NCBI GenBank assembly: GCA_003290165.1
Contig: QNQO01002046.1
Location: forward strand, 1-64,000
DNA: 64,000 nt
Direction: 5' to 3'
DNA from: Berberis thunbergii
Taxonomy: Eukaryota > Streptophyta > Magnoliopsida > Ranunculales > Berberidaceae
Below the pieces are notes generated by a model. The model searched no databases, was not told the DNA's origin, and worked only from the letters and a program-made list of their open reading frames with translations. This document shows, one piece after another, positions 62,539 through 64,000 of the stretch (within the stretch, counting starts at the first letter, position 1; each line of letters starts with the position of its first letter). The position numbers were made by a program, and so were the translations under genes.

Positions 62539-63998
62539 TCAAGTTGGAGCATGAGGGTTAAAAATGTTCAACTTGCCAAGGAGATAATCGAGCTGCGATT
62601 TGCTCAAAGCCTTTGTGAAAATGTCGGCCAACTGATCAGTCGTCGGCACATAAGGAGCAATTAGACCATCCTGAATAGCATCACGAACGAAGTGACAATC
62701 AACCTCAATATGTTTAGTACGTTCATGAAAGACAGGATTCTGCGCAATGTATATTGCAGACTGACTATCACAAAAGAGGGGAATAGCCTTGGGATGAAGT
62801 ACCCCCAAACTCAATAATAAACCTTTCAACCATTTCAGCTCACACGTTATTGCTGCCATAGAACGATATTCCGCCTCAGCCGAAGAACGAGAAATCGTAT
62901 GTTGCTTCTTAGTTTTCCAAGCAATCGGAGAATGGCCTAAAAACACCAACCACCCCGTCAGGGACCTCCGAGTAATAGGACAAGCAGCCCAATCAGAATC
63001 ACACCAACCTTGCAAAGACAATTCACTATCCGAGCTCAGTAGAATACCGTAGCCCAGAGTACCTTTCAAATAGCGGACAACACGTAATGCAGCATCCCAA
63101 TGCTCCTGTCGCGGTTGCTGCATAAACTGAGATAGCACATGAACCGAGTACGTCAAATCAGGACGAGTGACCGTCAAATAGACCAAACGCCTATAAGACT
63201 CGGGATCCGAGATAAGAGAACCCGTGGCACGCGCCAATTGATGGTTTTGTTCGATTGGAGACATAGCAGGCTTCGAACCCAAGAGACCCACCTCTGAAAT
63301 AATATCAAGTGCATATTTACGTTGACAAAGAAACAACTCTGCAGAGCTGCGGGCAACCTCAATACCAAGGAAGTATTTAAGTACCCCTAGGTCCTTCATT
63401 TGAAAACAGGAGCCAAAATATTCTTTAAAAAGAGTCAAAACAGCATAATCATTCCCAGAGAGTATCAAATCATCAACATACACGGGCACATTAATTTGAA
63501 CAGACCCCTTTGTATAAATAAAAAGGGAATAATCAGAATAGGACTGTAAAAAACCATACCCTTTTAAAGCTGACACGAGCTTAACAAACAAACATCTAGG
63601 AGCATGTTTCAATCCATATAGAGATTTACACAACCGACATACCAAACCAGATTCATCAGATGTAAAGCCAGGACAGGAGGGAGTTTCATATAGACCTCAT
63701 CTAGATCCCCTTGCAGGAAAGCATTGTGTACATCCATCTGATGCAACTCCCAATTTTTAGAAGCCGCAATCACAAGGAATGCACGAACAATTGTCATCTT
63801 AGCCATCGGAGCAAATGTCTCGTCATAATCAATCCCTTCGGTTTGATGATTACCAAAAACAACTAAACGAGCCTTCAATCTCTCAATACTAGCATCATAT
63901 TTGTACTTTATCTTATACAACCATCGACTACCAAGAGCCTTCTTCCCTGAAGGTAACGGTTCCATAGTCCACGTTCGATTGTCTTCCAAGACCCGCAT
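62539..63998 (-). pseudogene. Copia 3 RT and RNase H
   Basis: Minus-strand frame 63645-62539 holds RT from [18 protein letters not shown] through the YVDDLILSGND site to RNase H ([42 protein letters not shown]). The N-terminal RT part (63609-63998: [31 protein letters not shown]) is in another frame, with a base or codon lost around [10 protein letters not shown], so the polyprotein is broken at about 63650-63690. The RT-RNase H junction is intact here, unlike in copia 2. Confidence 0.92.
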
Positions 63999-64000
63999 CT

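Larger units (their letters stand above)
62316..64000 (-). mobile_element. Copia retrotransposon 3, same family as copia 2, cut by window edge
   Basis: Minus strand. 3' LTR at 62316-62531, polypurine tract read leftward from about 62541 (GAGGGGGGG), then RNase H and RT running to the window edge. Protein pieces are about 90% the same as those of copia 2. It lies in the P4H gene, in an intron or beyond the last exon I can find. Whether it also carries the VTI1 fragment lies outside the window. Confidence 0.92.

Noticed and set aside
1..64000. Bacterial-type features (operons, Shine-Dalgarno sites, riboswitches, terminators, attachment sites)
   Set aside because: The window is plant nuclear DNA with introns and plant transposons; none of these applies and none was seen.

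Overview
The window is nuclear DNA of a flowering plant, almost certainly a eudicot. Genes have short phase-conserved introns and AT-rich intergenic DNA, and the mobile elements are of plant types: Ty1/copia and chromodomain Ty3/gypsy retrotransposons, CACTA and hAT transposons, MITEs, a tRNA-type SINE and a miniature LTR element. I cannot name the species. Its backbone is a one-direction (minus-strand) tandem array of 2-oxoglutarate/Fe(II)-dependent dioxygenase genes most like hyoscyamine 6-dioxygenase (H6H-like, plant DOXC class). All share one four-exon structure. I count nine full-structure copies: seven look intact (3420-4865, 20076-22191, 23970-25378, 28063-30348, 44542-45984, 47871-49305, 53168-55534) and two are disrupted (1562-2870, 15749-18052). 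There are also two exon-level remnants (about 23.3 kb and 42.6-43.8 kb). The copies fall into an A type (iron site HCDPN), a B type (HTDPN/HTDPS) and one in-between copy at 3.4-4.9 kb.

Layout. 0-1.1 kb: hAT end and a broken NLR resistance-gene fragment. 1.5-5.3 kb: the first two dioxygenases. 5.3-9.8 kb: a non-autonomous CACTA element carrying a FAR1-type zinc-knuckle gene fragment. 10.2-15.7 kb: a young but broken chromodomain gypsy element, 26 bp beyond the stop codon of the next dioxygenase. 15.7-31 kb: A and B dioxygenases in repeated units of about 4.1-4.2 kb. 31-42 kb: an 11 kb nest made of a CACTA relative containing a 1.1 kb GATC-rich array, a copia element, a second copia element inside its LTR, and a CACTA MITE in the same LTR. 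42-55.5 kb: a dioxygenase pseudogene hit by a solo LTR and a 298 bp TRIM/SMART element, three B-type dioxygenases, and promoter-plus-first-exon fragments of HMG-CoA reductase and a LURP-one-related gene. 57-64 kb: the 5' part of a prolyl 4-hydroxylase gene on the plus strand, with a roughly 4 kb third intron that is tandemly duplicated and hit by a SINE; a minus-strand copia element runs off the right edge.

The most unusual item is the second copia element (36997-41530). Directly after its primer-binding site, where gag should be, it carries an intron-free piece of a host VTI1-type Qb-SNARE coding sequence, followed by copia protease/integrase/RT remains. The paralogous duplications also supply natural empty sites that prove several insertions to the base (CACTA, gypsy, solo LTR, SINE, copia-in-copia, CACTA MITE).

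How the genes could work together: the dioxygenases probably oxidise (hydroxylate, epoxidise or desaturate) small specialised metabolites. The array looks like an expanding family still being sorted into working and dead copies. Nothing in the window supplies a partner enzyme for a pathway. The prolyl 4-hydroxylase shares the cofactor chemistry but belongs to another family and acts on secretory proteins.
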